DNA of 5,741 nucleotides from Methanoregula sp. (GCA_003154335.1 PMDE01000104.1:730-6470), one strand, 5' to 3'; counted from the first letter of the stretch, positions 1 through 5,644 are shown. Numbers and translations: made by a program. Notes: generated by a model not told the origin, from the letters alone.

Positions 1-296
1 CCGACCGTGCTCCGGGGGTTCTTGGAGGTCGTCTTCTGCTCGATGGAGATTGCGGGGGAGAGCCCTTCAATGGAGTCAACGTCCGGCTTGTGCATGACCC
101 CGAGGAACTGGCGGGCGTAGGTGGAGAGCGATTCAACGTACCGCCTCTGGCCTTCGGCGTAGAGCGTGTCGAACGCGAGCGTCGATTTCCCGGAGCCGGA
201 GACCCCGGTGATCACCACGAGCTTGTCACGGGGGATGGTGACGCTGATATTTTTGAGGTTGTGCTGGCGGGCACCTTTGATGATGATATCTTTCAT
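1..296 (-). CDS. uvrA: Excinuclease ABC subunit A, N-terminal part (cut by window edge)
   Basis: UvrA is the ATP-driven damage-recognition subunit of the UvrABC nucleotide excision repair system. It loads UvrB at lesions in the cytoplasm. The first 98 codons are visible and read into the left window edge with no stop. The protein begins MKDIIIKGARQHNLKNI, the standard UvrA opening. A perfect Walker A motif, GVSGSGKST, lies at residues 31-39. It is followed by the hallmark FDTLYAEGQRRYVESLS segment (42-58) and YARQFL (60-65). The family is about 940 residues long, so only the first tenth is here. The ATG at 296 fits the conserved N-terminus exactly. No Shine-Dalgarno is evident; a TATA box about 30 nt upstream suggests a nearly leaderless transcript. 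Codons are strongly G/C-ending, as expected for a core chromosomal gene. UvrA occurs in many methanogens, apparently acquired from bacteria (family knowledge). Identification is essentially certain. Confidence 0.97.
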   Translation of the reverse strand, partial: MKDIIIKGARQHNLKNISVTIPRDKLVVITGVSGSGKSTLAFDTLYAEGQRRYVESLSTYARQFLGVMHKPDVDSIEGLSPAISIEQKTTSKNPRSTV

Positions 297-323
297 TTTT
301 AGTGAGGTACAGAATGGTGCCGG

Positions 324-332
324 TATTTAAAG
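324..332 (-). promoter_or_regulatory. TATA box of uvrA
   Basis: On the minus strand this reads CTTTAAATA, a good archaeal TATA box. Its centre is about 32 nt upstream of the uvrA ATG. Archaeal transcription normally starts some 25 nt past the box centre, so the mRNA would begin only a few bases before the start codon. This agrees with the absence of a Shine-Dalgarno sequence. Confidence 0.6.
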
Positions 333-560
333 AAGTGAGGATTGAGGATAGTGAAAGTGAAGGGGGGGGATAAAAGAGTTAGTAAAAATATTTGAGCAAA
401 TCATAGGGAAGAACGGAACGATTAATATAAAACGTGAAAAAGTATTTGGTGATTATGAATATTGACCTTCCATTATTTTTTCTCCCCGCTCCGTAATTTC
501 CAAAATGCGAACCCCACGTCGGTTCGACCGCTGTCCTCAGTGCCCCCGGTTCCGGCACTT

Positions 561-628
561 GACGACGGCTTCAATACCAATCCGGTTCCGGGTCCTCTCA
601 TCCAGATAGGACAGGTTCGCACAAGTGC
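561..628 (+). repeat. Intergenic dispersed repeat, copy A
   Basis: Copy A of the window's repeat family begins GACGACGGCTTC. It contains the left arm TCCGGTTCCGGGTCC (581-595), identical over 15 bases to copy C, and the right arm GACAGGTTCGCAC (610-622). Similarity to copy B extends left, with a shared CCTCAGTG at 535-542. The centre forms a hairpin: GTCCT (592-596) pairs with AGGAC (608-612), and an inner TC/GA pair continues the stem past a mismatch. It lies just past the stop codon of the minus-strand DUF998 gene. Transcribed in that direction, it would place a hairpin at the operon's 3' end. Termination or mRNA-stabilising function is inference. Confidence 0.7.
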
Positions 629-630
629 AT

Positions 631-1365
631 TCACGACGCAGTGCCCAACTTCCTATCCCTGTTTTCCCGTCCGTTTTGCCGGTACAGTCCCAGCGCAAAA
701 ACAAACAGCCAGATCATAAACGGAATAATAATTCCCCGCTGGATAAGGCCGAGCCAGGGACCGAAAATTTCCGGCGCGACTGGCAGCTTTGTCACGAGGG
801 TCAGAAGAATAGCCGATGCGGCGATTACCACTCCCACAGCAAGGGTCGGCCTCCGAAACCATTGCCATTTGGGATCTTCACGGAAACGGCGCAGGAACAC
901 AAAACTGCTGACTGCCATGAAAATAAATACCATTCCTCCGAGAAGACCATGTACCATCCCGTGTAGGCTTGCATTGTCGCTGAGAGTACCCATAGGGTCC
1001 ATGACGAAAGGACCTGAAAAGAAAAGACAGGCAGCAATGATCCCGATAAGGAGAGTGCCGGTCTTCGATGCTTTGCCAGTGGGGAACTCTGGCGCGATGC
1101 CCCATGCAAAGATAAGAAGAAGCGATCCCGAAATGATGAAGTTGGCGATCTGGATCCAGCCGGATGGGCCGAGTGACAATGCGCTGACGTACATGCTGAA
1201 CGGGCTGTAACCGGGGCGGAGCCAGCCCTCGATTGTGAAGGCCATGACAAAAAGGGCAGACCCGGCCATGCCTGCGAGCGCTGCAAGCATCGTCGTGGTT
1301 TTTGTTATTCCGGGTCCCCTGTCAGGCAGTGCGGGTTTATTGTTTTCTTCTCCTGGGTTTGACAT
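631..1365 (-). CDS. DUF998 family six-helix membrane protein
   Basis: A 244-residue integral membrane protein of unknown function. Six hydrophobic helices are visible at about residues 26-44, 70-90, 103-121, 137-158, 173-192 and 205-228. They follow a polar N-terminus of about 25 residues. Features typical of DUF998 (PF06197) are the loop RPGYSPFSMYVSALSLG (50-66) followed by GWIQIANFIISG (69-80), a third-loop DPMG, and LHGMVHG (134-140) with two histidines at the edge of helix 4. No catalytic activity is established for the family. The frame stays open another 61 codons upstream, but that part is an arginine/serine-rich shadow of the TetR gene. The ATG at 1365 follows a strong AGGAGGT 8 nt upstream and gives the normal family length. 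It overlaps the end of the TetR gene by 29 nt, so it is the last gene of a three-gene operon and probably translationally coupled. The C-terminal tail is basic and presumably cytoplasmic. Confidence 0.85.
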   Translation of the reverse strand: MSNPGEENNKPALPDRGPGITKTTTMLAALAGMAGSALFVMAFTIEGWLRPGYSPFSMYVSALSLGPSGWIQIANFIISGSLLLIFAWGIAPEFPTGKASKTGTLLIGIIAACLFFSGPFVMDPMGTLSDNASLHGMVHGLLGGMVFIFMAVSSFVFLRRFREDPKWQWFRRPTLAVGVVIAASAILLTLVTKLPVAPEIFGPWLGLIQRGIIIPFMIWLFVFALGLYRQNGRENRDRKLGTAS

Positions 1366-2137
1366 CTCTCGCGACCTCCTTTTCCGCCATCGGCTCCGGC
1401 TTCTTCTTTGATCCTTTCCGGCCCGGGTTTTCCGGCATGGATTCCTGCCGGATTGCGATGAACAATTCTTCGAGCGCTCCCGGTTCGAAGACCCTGAGAG
1501 AACCGGAAGGAGCACCGAGAATCCTTTCGACCGAATCGGTATACGCATCCATGATCAGACAGGCCTTCCGGATGGGATCTCCATCTGATTCGGGAGAAAG
1601 TAAAACCTCTAGGACGGCATCCGAGATACTCAGGGTCATCCGTGCGACGATAACGGCCAACTGCTCCGGGAACTCAGTAGTGAAAACTCCCTCCTCTACG
1701 CCATCCCGGATGATCGGCTCGTAAATTCTGGATATGTACCTGATCGATTTTGCGGCCATCTTCTGGCGGAACAGGGCGTTCTCATCGGCATTCCACATAC
1801 GAACAAGACTCCCGATCAGCGTCTTCTGGCTCGTTTTCCACTGCGTCGATATTGCAAAATACCTGCGGAATTTCTCGAGCGCGAACATGTCCGGGTCCTG
1901 GACGACGGAGAGCAGCAACTGTTCCGCATCCTTTGCCATTCGGTCGATCAGTGCTTCGAGAAGGGCCTGCTTCGAATCAAAGTAATGATAGAATGCTCCC
2001 CGGGAGATAGCGAGCTTGTCCAGGATGTCCTGGATCGCCATCTGCTCATACCCCTTAGAGTAAATCAGGGCCAGAGCGGCGTCGAGAATCTCGTTTCGTT
2101 TTGCGGCATATTCTTCTTCCTTGACAAGTCGTGCCAT
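1337..2137 (-). CDS. TetR/AcrR-family transcriptional regulator with long basic C-terminal tail
   Basis: A 266-residue dimeric DNA-binding repressor of the TetR type. Residues 12-57 are the N-terminal helix-turn-helix domain: KRNEILDAALALIYSKGYEQMAIQDILDKL, then the recognition-helix signature SRGAFYHYFDSK (45-56). Residues 60 to about 220 are the helical ligand-binding and dimerisation core, which diverges between members, so the inducer cannot be read. The final 35 or so residues (from about 232) form a low-complexity tail rich in Lys, Arg, Pro and Glu, ending KPRRRKQ. Typical TetR proteins are 190-210 residues, so this tail is unusual. The ATG at 2137 is preceded by GAGGAGA with GGAG 6 nt upstream, which supports the start. 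It lies 29 nt after the methyltransferase gene and overlaps DUF998 by 29 nt. By family habit it probably represses this operon's own promoter in front of the methyltransferase; no clear operator was identified. Confidence 0.93.
   Translation of the reverse strand: MARLVKEEEYAAKRNEILDAALALIYSKGYEQMAIQDILDKLAISRGAFYHYFDSKQALLEALIDRMAKDAEQLLLSVVQDPDMFALEKFRRYFAISTQWKTSQKTLIGSLVRMWNADENALFRQKMAAKSIRYISRIYEPIIRDGVEEGVFTTEFPEQLAVIVARMTLSISDAVLEVLLSPESDGDPIRKACLIMDAYTDSVERILGAPSGSLRVFEPGALEELFIAIRQESMPENPGRKGSKKKPEPMAEKEVARDVKPRRRKQ
1374..1380 (-). promoter_or_regulatory. Ribosome binding site deciding the DUF998 start
   Basis: On the minus strand this reads AGGAGGT, a near-perfect Shine-Dalgarno, 8 nt before the ATG at 1365. 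It lies inside the coding sequence of the TetR gene. It rules out the longer upstream reading of the DUF998 frame, which would start at 1548. Confidence 0.75.
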
Positions 2138-2142
2138 GGTCT

Positions 2143-2150
2143 TCTCCTCT
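2143..2150 (-). promoter_or_regulatory. Ribosome binding site of the TetR gene
   Basis: On the minus strand AGAGGAGA, with its GGAG ending 6 nt before the ATG at 2137. It lies in the 29-nt spacer after the methyltransferase stop. It supports both the chosen start and independent initiation within the operon. Confidence 0.7.
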
Positions 2151-2166
2151 CTAAACCAAAGAAGCG

Positions 2167-2985
2167 TCAGAATTCATAGCGGAAGTGACGTACCATCTTT
2201 TTCATAAACAGGCCCATGACCCGGAATAGCGCTCTTCCGATCCCTGAAGGCGATATCCGTTCGACAAGTTCGGGTAAAGTCAGGAACGAGATTTCCGTTA
2301 CCAGCCGGAGACGGGGAACCTCCTTCTCTAACTTACGAGAATCTCCTATTCCCCATAGGAGCGAGGGTCGGGCTCTCCTGGCAGCAGCGAGGAGCAAGAC
2401 GAACCGTATCATGTTCCGGCTGTATGCGTCGAAAATAATCTGGCCCTCCGGGAATTTTCCGGTGATCCTGGAAAAGAGGGCAATCACTTCCTGCTCTGTC
2501 AGGTATTGCAGCAGTCCCTCGGCAACGACGATGACGGGCCGGTCTCCCGGGATCCTTTCAAGCCATCCCGGGTCGGTGACCGAAGATCCGATCAGTACGC
2601 AGGCGTGGCGTTCCGGGAACAGCTGCTTCCGCAGATCGATAACGTCAGGGAGATCGACATCGTACCAGTTAACGGTCGACGGGGGATCGATCCGAAAGAC
2701 CCGGCTATCCAGACCGCATCCCAAATTCAGAACGGTGGAAACGGGGTGGGCCGCGATAAACTCCCGGGTCCATCCATCGAAATGCTTGGCTCTCACCGGG
2801 AGCGAGACTTCGGCACCTTTCGGGGTCTTCAGTTTTTCGAAATCGAAGTCTATCTTACGGACCACAGCGTTTGCAAACGTATCATTCAGGATCGGGTGCT
2901 CCTTACGGCTGTCGAGTGCCTTACCGTACAGCGTGATAAGATATGTTTCGTTCTCTTTTTTCAAATGAACTTTTTCCGTTTCCAT
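2167..2985 (-). CDS. Class I SAM-dependent methyltransferase, LCMT/TcmP-like family
   Basis: A 272-residue soluble methyltransferase resembling the leucine carboxyl methyltransferase family (PF04072), which includes polyketide O-methyltransferases of the TcmP type. The SAM-binding fold is clear. Motif I is VLNLGCGLDSRVFRID (85-100), where the LGCGLDSR form is the family signature. It is followed by the acidic strand WYDVDLPDVIDLRK (107-120) and then VVAEGLLQYL (153-162), the conserved AEG-L-YL motif. The N-terminal part, with LITLYGKALDSR and the VRAKHFD segment (64-70), also matches. The methyl acceptor cannot be deduced; family members modify carboxyl or hydroxyl groups of proteins and small molecules. 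The C-terminal end is basic (MKKMVRHFRYEF). The ATG at 2985 gives a natural N-terminus, but its Shine-Dalgarno is weak. It is the first gene of the operon with tetR and DUF998, placing methyl transfer and a membrane protein under the same regulator. Confidence 0.9.
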   Translation of the reverse strand: METEKVHLKKENETYLITLYGKALDSRKEHPILNDTFANAVVRKIDFDFEKLKTPKGAEVSLPVRAKHFDGWTREFIAAHPVSTVLNLGCGLDSRVFRIDPPSTVNWYDVDLPDVIDLRKQLFPERHACVLIGSSVTDPGWLERIPGDRPVIVVAEGLLQYLTEQEVIALFSRITGKFPEGQIIFDAYSRNMIRFVLLLAAARRARPSLLWGIGDSRKLEKEVPRLRLVTEISFLTLPELVERISPSGIGRALFRVMGLFMKKMVRHFRYEF

Positions 2986-3035
2986 TTTATCAGTCTCGTT
3001 TCTTGTAATAATCCAGAATTAATAGACCGTTTGAC

Positions 3036-3049
3036 TGTTTATTTATCTA
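3036..3049 (-). promoter_or_regulatory. Probable TATA box of the methyltransferase-TetR-DUF998 operon
   Basis: On the minus strand the sequence reads TAGATAAATAAACA. Its ATAAATAAA core, centred near 3042, would place the transcription start near 3016 and give a leader of about 30 nt before the ATG at 2985. A TetR operator would be expected nearby. The stretch just downstream (3023-3036, minus AGTCAAACGGTCTA) is only loosely palindromic, so I do not call it an operator. Confidence 0.4.
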
Positions 3050-3172
3050 AGGTGAATTCTGATCGATTAAAAACATTCCTTATTATTATCAGCTTTTCTT
3101 CTCGTCCAATTCCGATCCGTGAAACAAAGACAATCCTGGCTTGCTGCACCAGCCATTCCTCAGTGTCTGAGA

Positions 3173-3250
3173 TTGACGAGGGCTTCTGTACCCATCCGGT
3201 CCCGGGTCCGCCAGTCAAAAGAGAGGACGGGTCCGCACCACCGGTCGGCG
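3173..3250 (+). repeat. Intergenic dispersed repeat, copy B
   Basis: Copy B begins TTGACGAGGGCTTC, matching TTGACGACGGCTTC in copy A. It contains the left arm TCCGGTCCCGGGTCC and the right arm GGACGGGTCCGCACCACC, the latter identical to copy C over 18 bases. The 16-base spacer between the arms has a different sequence. The arms GGGTCC and GGGTCC pair with each other when G-U pairs are allowed. An outer CCGGT/ACCGG pair closes the element. A further shared block CCTCAGTG lies at 3158-3165. The orientation is the same as copies A and C. It lies downstream of the DUF4386 gene and upstream of the methyltransferase operon. Confidence 0.8.
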
Positions 3251-3297
3251 AAATGGAGTGGGTGGGTCAGGCTCTACCAAACGCAAGGCCCGACTAG

Positions 3298-3375
3298 CAA
3301 AGAAAAATGTGCTCCTACGCAGGAAAAATTTCCGGAAAAATATGTTCCGGACGTTGGAGATGAAAGGAAAAATTC
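3298..3375 (-). terminator. Oligo-T terminator region of the DUF4386 gene
   Basis: On the minus strand, 60-135 nt past the DUF4386 stop, there are four T5 tracts (complements of A runs at 3303-3307, 3324-3328, 3336-3340 and 3368-3372). A small hairpin, TCCGGA (3331-3336) with TCCGGA (3346-3351), lies among them. Clustered T tracts without an obligatory hairpin are the usual archaeal intrinsic terminator (established knowledge). The motif GGAAAAAT occurs three times on the plus strand (3322, 3334, 3366). Function is inferred from position and composition. Confidence 0.4.
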
Positions 3376-3433
3376 ACCTGGAGCGATTCTTTTTAAATCA
3401 TGTACAATTTTTTCCCGTTTTCACCTATTTTTG

Positions 3434-4141
3434 TTATCCTCTGGCGGAAACGGCAGCAATTGCTGACTGGTTGAATCCTTTTATAATAAGCCAGAACGCG
3501 AGAACCATCTCCTGAATAGCTATGGGAATCACCAAAACGATAAAGATCGTCGACATCAGACCGATGAAATTGAACATAACCAACATGCTTGCTGCTATCA
3601 TCAGTGTGGCTCCAATAAGTCCCCAGCCGGACAGCCACCGGGGGATGAGGTTTGACTGGTAAAAAATATAATAATACATCAGGGCACCAATGCCAAAAAC
3701 GGATGGTGCGAGCACAAAGCCCGCCCAGTTACGTCCTGCCAGTAATACTGTGCCTAAGATCTGGAAAGAGGAAGCATCCGGAGTACCCGCTTTTACAAAT
3801 TCCTGGCTTAATGTCAATAGTAAGAGAAGTCCGAGTACACCAATGAGATAGAAAGCTGCCTCAATAAGCCTGAAACAAACAGCTCCAAGAGCCAGACCTT
3901 TATTATATTTCTTCAGGAGGGAGTACAGAGAAATTGCAATCCCGGCAGAGGTGATTGCAGCGATAAACAGAAGGAGAGCTCCTGCAGTTACCTGGCTTTG
4001 ATTCGCTGAAACTGCAACAAGATAATCTGAAGCATTAACAGATTTTAAAAATAAGGTGCTCAGTATGCTTGCAAACGTAGCAATTATGAATAATACTCCA
4101 GCAATTGTTGCGGTCTTTCTGTGGGTATCATCGGTTGTCAT
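3434..4141 (-). CDS. DUF4386 family membrane protein
   Basis: A 235-residue integral membrane protein of unknown function that matches the DUF4386 pattern. A short charged N-terminus (DDTHRKTATIAG) precedes helix 1 (about 11-32). Further helices lie near 53-76, 84-113, 140-161, 170-191 and 195-220. Family-like features are the RLIEAAFYLIGV segment in helix 3 (91-102), the NLIPRWLSGWGLIG loop and helix start (164-177), and the closing EMVLAFWLIIKGF (211-223). The frame is open back to an ATG at 4276 and there is another ATG at 4153. The ATG at 4141 is chosen because it has GGAG 6 nt upstream and gives the N-terminus usual for the family. The gene is visibly more AT-rich, with more A/T-ending codons, than uvrA or the tetR operon. 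That suggests separate acquisition. It stands alone, flanked by repeat copies B and C, and is divergent from the hydrolase. Confidence 0.85.
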   Translation of the reverse strand: MTTDDTHRKTATIAGVLFIIATFASILSTLFLKSVNASDYLVAVSANQSQVTAGALLLFIAAITSAGIAISLYSLLKKYNKGLALGAVCFRLIEAAFYLIGVLGLLLLLTLSQEFVKAGTPDASSFQILGTVLLAGRNWAGFVLAPSVFGIGALMYYYIFYQSNLIPRWLSGWGLIGATLMIAASMLVMFNFIGLMSTIFIVLVIPIAIQEMVLAFWLIIKGFNQSAIAAVSARG

Positions 4142-4147
4142 TTCAAT

Positions 4148-4151
4148 CTCC
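4148..4151 (-). promoter_or_regulatory. Ribosome binding site deciding the DUF4386 start
   Basis: On the minus strand this is GGAG, 6 nt before the ATG at 4141. The alternative ATG at 4153 overlaps this site and has no comparable motif upstream; nor does the one at 4276. Confidence 0.55.
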
Positions 4152-4216
4152 ATGGTAATGTGTCTCTCTATTGCTGTAAAATCCGCAGCCCCGGTATCCA
4201 CCGGTATGATTTCAGG

Positions 4217-4226
4217 TTTATTAAGA
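4217..4226 (-). promoter_or_regulatory. Candidate TATA box of the DUF4386 gene
   Basis: On the minus strand this is TCTTAATAAA. It would start transcription near 4195, giving a leader of about 50 nt to the ATG at 4141. If correct, it also rules out translation from the ATG at 4276. A near-palindrome around GTACAGTAC (4255-4263) lies just upstream and could be a protein site, but it is short and unproven. Confidence 0.3.
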
Positions 4227-4295
4227 TAACACACATTTCGATCTTCTGTCACCCGTACAGTACCGGGGTTTATCATTGCCCTCGGTTACAGAGAA

Positions 4296-4373
4296 GCACG
4301 ACGGCCTCCTCCACACTCCGGTTCCGGGTCCGTCAATCGAACGAGGGGACGGGTCCGCACCACCACGCGACCG
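4296..4373 (+). repeat. Intergenic dispersed repeat, copy C
   Basis: Copy C starts GCACGACGGCCTC and carries the left arm TCCGGTTCCGGGTCC (15 of 15 identical to copy A). The right arm GGACGGGTCCGCACCACC is 18 of 18 identical to copy B. As RNA, GGGUCCGUC and GACGGGUCC can form a 9-pair stem with two G-U pairs around a loop of about 13 nt. It lies between two divergent genes, upstream of both, so unlike A, B and D it cannot be a terminator for either neighbour. This argues for a mobile or structural element over a simple terminator. Confidence 0.8.
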
Positions 4374-4481
4374 GGCATGGGAGGAATGACTGAAAGACTG
4401 CAGGAAACGAACTAACCTCAGGCACAAAGATAATTATTTGAAACTCATATCGCAATAGATTCACGTGACATGAGCTAGCCC

Positions 4482-4487
4482 AAGGAG
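4482..4487 (+). promoter_or_regulatory. Ribosome binding site of the hydrolase
   Basis: The AAGGAG sequence ends 6 nt before the TTG at 4494. This spacing is what selects TTG as the start codon. The nearby ATG at 4501 is in a different frame. Confidence 0.7.
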
Positions 4488-4493
4488 CATATT

Positions 4494-5483
4494 TTGACAA
4501 ATGCGTTGTTTGAAAACAGGGAAGTAACATGGAATGTTCTTGATATTCCCGTTTACGGGACTATTACTGCGCCGGCGGATAAAGAGAAACGCGGGGCAGT
4601 CATCTTTGTCGCCGGGAGCGGCCCGACAGACCGGGACTGGTGTTCGCCTCTCCTGCCCGGGACAAATGGCAGCGCCAGGTTGCTGGCAGAGGCACTCGCA
4701 AACCAGGGGTTTCTTACCCTGCGATATGACAAACTCGCCTCAGGCCCACACGCCCGGGAGAACGTCCCCGCATTCTCCGGCAAACTGAGTATGCAGACTC
4801 ACCTCGATGAACTTGCCGGCGCAGTCGAAACGATCGTATCTGAAAAAAATGTTGACACTCATGAAATTTTTGTACTCGCCAACAGCGAGGGTACGATTCA
4901 TGCGGTAAACTATCAGCTGCAGGCAAAGAAGAACCGCTTCAGGGGCCTCGTGTTGACGGGGGCCCCGGGCCAATCAATCGGTGAAGTTGGTCGCAGTCAA
5001 ATCTCCAGCCAGACTAAATCTCTGCCCGACGCGGAAACCATCATGAACCATTATGACGAAGCCATTGCAGCGTTTGTCGCGGGTAAACCGATGATCATCG
5101 ATCATTCTCTTCCCGAGGGAGTGCGGCAATTGCTACACAGCCTGGAAAATCCATCCAGTCTCCCGTTCGCCAGAGAATTATGGGCTTATAATCTTTCGGA
5201 ATATGTCGCAAAAGTGAACGAGCCCGTGTTAGTTGTTATCGGTAAGAAAGACCTGCAGATTGATTGGCAGACCGATGGGAAGGCTCTCGAAAAAGCGACG
5301 TCAAAAAAACCTGCGGTGACATTTGTTTTCCCGGAAAATGCTAACCACATCCTGAAGCATGAAGAGACCCCCCGGGAAAAACTCATCGTTCAGTATGTCA
5401 TGGAACATTACAATGCTGCAGGTACGGAACTTGATGACGAAGCCACAAATACCATCATTACGTGGCTGAAAAAGCTGTCTTGA
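4494..5483 (+). CDS. Alpha/beta hydrolase, serine type
   Basis: A 329-residue soluble hydrolase of the alpha/beta fold, resembling the COG1073-type esterase/peptidase-like group; the substrate is unknown. The oxyanion-hole loop is VAGSGPTDRDW (39-49), where HGSGPTDRD is the usual form. The strand LRYDKLASG (76-84) is typical of the group. The nucleophile is probably Ser131 in the elbow ANSEG (129-133), with Ala in place of the first Gly of GxSxG. The acid is probably Asp253 in VIGKKDLQID (248-257), and the base is His285 in ENANHILK (281-288). Residues 165-235 form the helical cap. There is no signal peptide or membrane helix, so it is cytoplasmic. The start is TTG at 4494, supported by AAGGAG 6 nt upstream; no in-frame ATG lies close by. 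It is the only plus-strand gene, divergent from DUF4386 and flanked by repeat copies C and D. It has a full-length core, with no sign of truncation. Confidence 0.9.
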   Translation: MTNALFENREVTWNVLDIPVYGTITAPADKEKRGAVIFVAGSGPTDRDWCSPLLPGTNGSARLLAEALANQGFLTLRYDKLASGPHARENVPAFSGKLSMQTHLDELAGAVETIVSEKNVDTHEIFVLANSEGTIHAVNYQLQAKKNRFRGLVLTGAPGQSIGEVGRSQISSQTKSLPDAETIMNHYDEAIAAFVAGKPMIIDHSLPEGVRQLLHSLENPSSLPFARELWAYNLSEYVAKVNEPVLVVIGKKDLQIDWQTDGKALEKATSKKPAVTFVFPENANHILKHEETPREKLIVQYVMEHYNAAGTELDDEATNTIITWLKKLS

Positions 5484-5514
5484 ATCTAAAAAACGTGGTG
5501 GCCAGTTTGGGAGG

Positions 5515-5532
5515 AATCGGGATAATCGGGAT
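5515..5532 (+). repeat. Short tandem repeat, two 9-bp units
   Basis: AATCGGGAT occurs twice in direct succession, followed by AATT, 31 nt after the hydrolase stop. It is outside any supported gene. It may be a simple duplication. Confidence 0.6.
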
Positions 5533-5644
5533 AATTCCAGGTATTTCCCATCTTGATCTGACATTGCCCGGAAAAGGTCCCTTTACTTCATATCGCTCTG
5601 ACCCGTCAGTACCTACGCTTCCATCAGTGCTTTCAATTCCGACA

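Larger units (their letters stand above)
297..630. other. Intergenic region between uvrA and the DUF998 operon
   Basis: No convincing gene is present. From uvrA outward it holds the uvrA TATA box, a purine-rich stretch (331-390) with a run of eight G (362-369), and an AT-rich block (380-480). That block includes a TATA-like sequence at 422-431 that is readable on either strand. Repeat copy A then runs to the stop of the DUF998 gene. Short open frames on the plus strand here have no ribosome binding site and run into the antisense of the DUF998 gene, so I do not call them. Confidence 0.6.
2986..3433. other. Intergenic region between the operon and the DUF4386 gene
   Basis: A 448-base stretch with no gene I can support. 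From left to right it holds the AT-rich operon promoter (2986-3075), repeat copy B (3173-3250), a mixed stretch (3250-3297), and an A-rich segment that is T-rich on the minus strand (3298-3375). Open frames cross it on the plus strand, but they lack ribosome binding sites and family-like sequence, and those on the left are antisense of the methyltransferase. Confidence 0.6.
4142..4493. other. Divergent intergenic region between DUF4386 and the hydrolase
   Basis: A 352-base region carrying both outward promoters. The DUF4386 leader and TATA candidate are on the left. A GTACAGTAC near-palindrome lies at 4255-4263, repeat copy C at 4296-4373, and an AT-rich stretch (4420-4465) with the hydrolase ribosome binding site is on the right. 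TAATTATTT at 4430-4439 is a weak TATA candidate for the hydrolase, but it is not close to consensus. No gene is visible. Confidence 0.6.

Noticed and set aside
362..369. G8 homopolymer as a phase-variable tract
   Set aside because: It is outside any gene and more than 60 nt upstream of uvrA, behind its TATA box. There is no evidence of a function, and homopolymers are prone to sequencing error.
521..529. tRNA T-arm-like GGTTCGACC
   Set aside because: No acceptor stem, D-arm or anticodon arm can be built around it on either strand.
1366..1548. N-terminal extension of the DUF998 frame
   Set aside because: The extra 61 residues are Arg/Ser-rich, lie entirely within the TetR gene in another frame, and are made unnecessary by the strong ribosome binding site before 1365.
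2216..3297. Long plus-strand open frames opposite the methyltransferase
   Set aside because: They are antisense of a gene with clear SAM-binding motifs, have no ribosome binding site, and have Ser/Arg-rich compositions typical of shadow frames.
4142..4276. N-terminal extension of the DUF4386 protein to an ATG at 4276
   Set aside because: The 45 extra residues are hydrophilic and unlike the family. The TATA candidate lies inside this stretch, and GGAG supports the ATG at 4141.
561..4373. CRISPR array
   Set aside because: The copies are diverged, separated by kilobases with genes between them, and no cas gene is visible.
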